Of a stretch of DNA of 64,000 nucleotides, positions 61,578-64,000 are shown in pieces; the stretch's first letter is position 1; each line of letters starts with the position of its first letter. The notes beneath the pieces are model-generated. The model made no database searches and was not told the DNA's origin. It was given only the letters and a program-made list of their open reading frames with translations. Source of the DNA: Condylostoma magnum (taxonomy: Eukaryota > Ciliophora > Heterotrichea > Heterotrichida > Condylostomatidae); contig CAKKTI010000030.1 in NCBI GenBank assembly GCA_920105805.1, positions 26,388 through 90,387 on the forward strand. Reading direction: 5' to 3'. Made by a program: the position numbers and the translations under genes.

Positions 61578-63224
61578 TCAATTTCTAAAATCTGATCTTG
61601 ACCTTGAGCGTTTGTGCCTATGATTAGGGGAACGATTCTTATGTCTTCTATGACGTTCTGAACTACGGTAACTTATCTCCTCTTCTTGACTTGATTAAGG
61701 AATTTCACCTGGCTCGATTTCTTTTAGTTGCTCTTCCTCTCTGATTTTATCTAAAAGTATACTGAAAATTTAGAATTTTTGCTCCTCAGAAATATACTTG
61801 TACTTATTGCTTTATTCTTAGATTTAAGGAAGATGAAGTTCGTAGGTGGATTGTGAAGAAAAGTTAGGCAGTTCCCATATAAACTGGTAAAATCTTTTTT
61901 CTTGTTTTCGTTGTTTTCTGTGGAATTCTTTCTCCTTTTACTCTTTTTCGTATTAGATGATTATGTAGCATATAGCAGCTTAGTCTTTAGGAATATTTTC
62001 AAATTAATAAGCGTTTTATTGGTAATACTCATCGAATGGCACTTATAGTGGAATTTATTGCTCGTTTTATTCTACCTGTTCTATGAAGTTTTATAATGGT
62101 TCTCTAAGATCAGAAATAGTATCATCAAATAATTCCTTAGGCGTAGATCCTGGTTAACCAACTAAGTCTAAGTATCTGCTATCATTCTTTATTATTCTTA
62201 CAAACGTCTTCCAATGTGTTATCGGGGTTATATTTCCTAATTTTATATGCTCTTCTAGCAATTCTCTAAATTTCTCCCTATTTTTTCTTTCCTTTGTTTT
62301 AGTTTCTTATTATTTAGCTTTTTTAACTTTTTCTTCATTCTAGCTGACTCATTGGCTAAACGCTGTCAACTAATCTAGCTTATCCATGTTTTCTCATTAT
62401 TAATCACTTTTCATTAAATTTTACACAAAGCTTCATTTTGTCATATAGTTAATATCATCTCTATTATCTAAAATCTTTTTGATAATACTTACATTGGTTG
62501 CTCTTTTATCCTTATCCTCTAATTTTTCCTTTTTCTCTAATTCATCTAAATAATCCTAGAATAAATCTATTCTTTCCTTCTCTTCCAATATTCTTCATCT
62601 TGGATCATTATTAAACAGATGAGAAGTTTTATAGTACTTTGATTTTATATGTAAAATTCCAGAAGATCCAAGCATTTTTTTGAAATTATCTCTGGCTTAT
62701 TATTTCTTTAATCTTGCTTCCTGCATGTCCTGCTTTTTCAGTTATTTCAAATGCTCATTAAAGATTTGCTTTTTCTAGCCTAATGCTTTGATTAGATTAA
62801 ATCTTTCATCATCCTTCATCATTCTGTATAAATCTTCCCATTTCCATGTTGAGCTTACACCTATTTCTTAGAATAACTGAATATACATTTACTTCATCTC
62901 TTATTACGATTTTTCTTAGTTATCTTCTAAATCATCAGAAATTTGTCCTTCTTCATTATCAGAATCTCCTAGTAAGTTTGATTCTAGTAATAACGCTGCC
63001 TATCTGTTCTTAAATTCTTGTAGATCCTAAGGAACCTCTGTACTTATTTCCCCAGTTTTTGTGTTGTAGTACTGAACAATACCATCATTCATTAATCTTT
63101 CTTACCATTCTGGGTGCTCAGTTGTCTCCTCTTCAACTTTCACCCAGCTTATTTGCTCAGTTAACTTATTAAACCAGTAAATTAACCCATCATCAGTTTT
63201 ACGCTCTTCCCAGACATTGTTCAT
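61578..63224 (-). CDS. PRPF40: PRPF40-like splicing factor (WW and FF domains)
   Basis: 548 residues. Two WW domains at about 1-75: NNVWEERKTDDGLIYWFNK...ISWVK and EWQERLMNDGIVQYYNTKTGE...TEVP (a weaker second Trp). FF domains follow from about residue 120: FQEIGVSSTWKWEDL, KKMLGSSGI...YYKTSHLFNNDPRW, LLEEHIKLGNITPITHWKTF. C-terminal tail is R/S-rich (RHRRHKNRSPN). Prp40 bridges U1 snRNP and the branch-point proteins by WW contacts. This is expected to act on the 15-16 nt introns of the genome. Stop TGA 61578-61580, 22 nt before the Rab ATG. Confidence 0.82.
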
Positions 63225-63282
63225 TTTTACGGAAGATTTATAAACAGACTTTCTTTACAATTTATCTCAAATACTAACTTAA

Positions 63283-64000
63283 CTAACTAAGCAACATCCT
63301 CGTAACAAGCTGAGCATCAAACCTCTTTAAATTCCTGTACCTCTCCCCAACACCCACAAACACAATAGGCTTTCCGGTAGAATACACCATAGACAAACTA
63401 GCTCCTACCTTATCATCAACAGTATCAAACTTAGTCAGTAAAATTCCATCAACTCCCCTTCCATCCTTCGTCCTATCCATCAACGACCTATTAAAAGTAT
63501 TCAACTAATCAACACCATCATTCCCTACCAAAGCCTCTCCTACAAACAAAACAGTGTCAGGGTTGCATCCACTCACCAGGTTGGCCAAATCCTGCATCAA
63601 CTTCTCATTATGCTGCATTCTGCCAGCCGTGTCAACCAAAACTACGTCGACCTTGTCCCTAATCGCCTTTTTAACAGCTTGGGCTGCTAAACTAGAAGGA
63701 TCTTTTCCATACCCGCTTTTAATTAGAGGAATATTAAGAGCTTCTGAATGCACTGTAAGTTGTTCTATAGCCCCGGATCTAAAAGTATCACAAGCTGCTA
63801 TTAATATACTCAAATTTCCCTTAGTTTACAGATAATAACTCAGTTTTGCAAGACTTGTGGATTTTCCTACTCCGTTGACACCGCATAGGACTATTGTATA
63901 CGGAGTTCCCCTGTTTTTGCAGCCTAAGGCATCGCGTAGTATGTCGATATGGCGACTGGGAGTTAGGAGTCTTTGTATTGAACTTTCCATTATCTGCCTT
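63283..64000 (-). CDS. SRPRA: SRP receptor alpha subunit (FtsY-like), C-terminal GTPase part; 5' end beyond window
   Basis: 239 residues visible. SRP-receptor alpha (docking protein) receives the signal recognition particle at the ER. Seen in order: [17 protein letters not shown] (P loop), [38 protein letters not shown] (Gln by TAG), [18 protein letters not shown] and [18 protein letters not shown], ending MLLS. These are the SRP-GTPase G motifs and I-box element of the NG domain. Stop tandem at 63283-63285 (TAG). The N and X domains are outside. Confidence 0.93.

Overview
This is eukaryotic nuclear DNA from a ciliate, most likely a heterotrich of the Condylostoma type. The reading frames of conserved proteins only make sense if TAA and TAG encode glutamine and TGA encodes tryptophan. 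The same three codons also appear as terminators exactly where conserved proteins end, often in tandem. That matches the Condylostoma nuclear code (NCBI table 28), in which all three stops are sense codons inside genes and stops only near mRNA 3' ends. Two clean introns are 15 and 16 nt long, as in heterotrichs. There are no operons, ribosome binding sites, tRNAs, CRISPR arrays or mobile elements that I can support. With a normal stop rule every gene looks shredded, and with no stops every frame is open, so genes were called by protein family, composition and frame continuity.

Layout. 1-2.8 kb: C-terminal part of CFAP61 and an SK-type potassium channel (+). 3.3-15.07 kb: one uninterrupted 3,924-codon HECT ubiquitin ligase of the HECTD4 type (-). 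15.3-21.3 kb: a PTPS-like protein (+), a Cys-rich protein (-), a FAM135-type lipase-like protein (-), PKA catalytic subunit (+) and a Spinster-type transporter (-). 21.3-24 kb: an RRM-SPOC protein and a cyclic-nucleotide-gated-like channel (-), in the same frame as the transporter. 24.2-28.7 kb: BET bromodomain protein, a basic protein, an allantoinase-like pseudoenzyme and a zinc-ribbon-like protein. 29.9-36.9 kb: C2H2 zinc finger, Nup93, an EF-hand coiled-coil protein, an unusual Rab and a CDPK. 36.9-42.7 kb: kelch protein, PP2C, coiled-coil protein, phosphopantothenate-cysteine ligase and a Myb protein. 42.7-52.9 kb: small proteins, an Alba-like protein, a large receptor with a PBP1-like ectodomain and many TM helices, a SIAH-like zinc protein, an ML-domain secreted protein and the ODAD1 dynein-docking protein. 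53-64 kb: basic protein, nicotinamidase, two DYRK kinases in one frame, RPA2, a Rab, PRPF40 and the SRP receptor alpha subunit.

The gene set is housekeeping plus cilium and signalling functions: cAMP, calcium and cyclic-nucleotide-gated channel signalling, CFAP61 and ODAD1 for motile cilia, Rabs and SRP receptor for membranes. No pathway cluster is apparent. The striking property is packing. Many neighbours are separated by 0-25 nt, several same-strand neighbours share one reading frame, and one divergent pair has 16 bp between start codons. In such a genome the only thing marking the end of a protein is a codon that is sense everywhere else.
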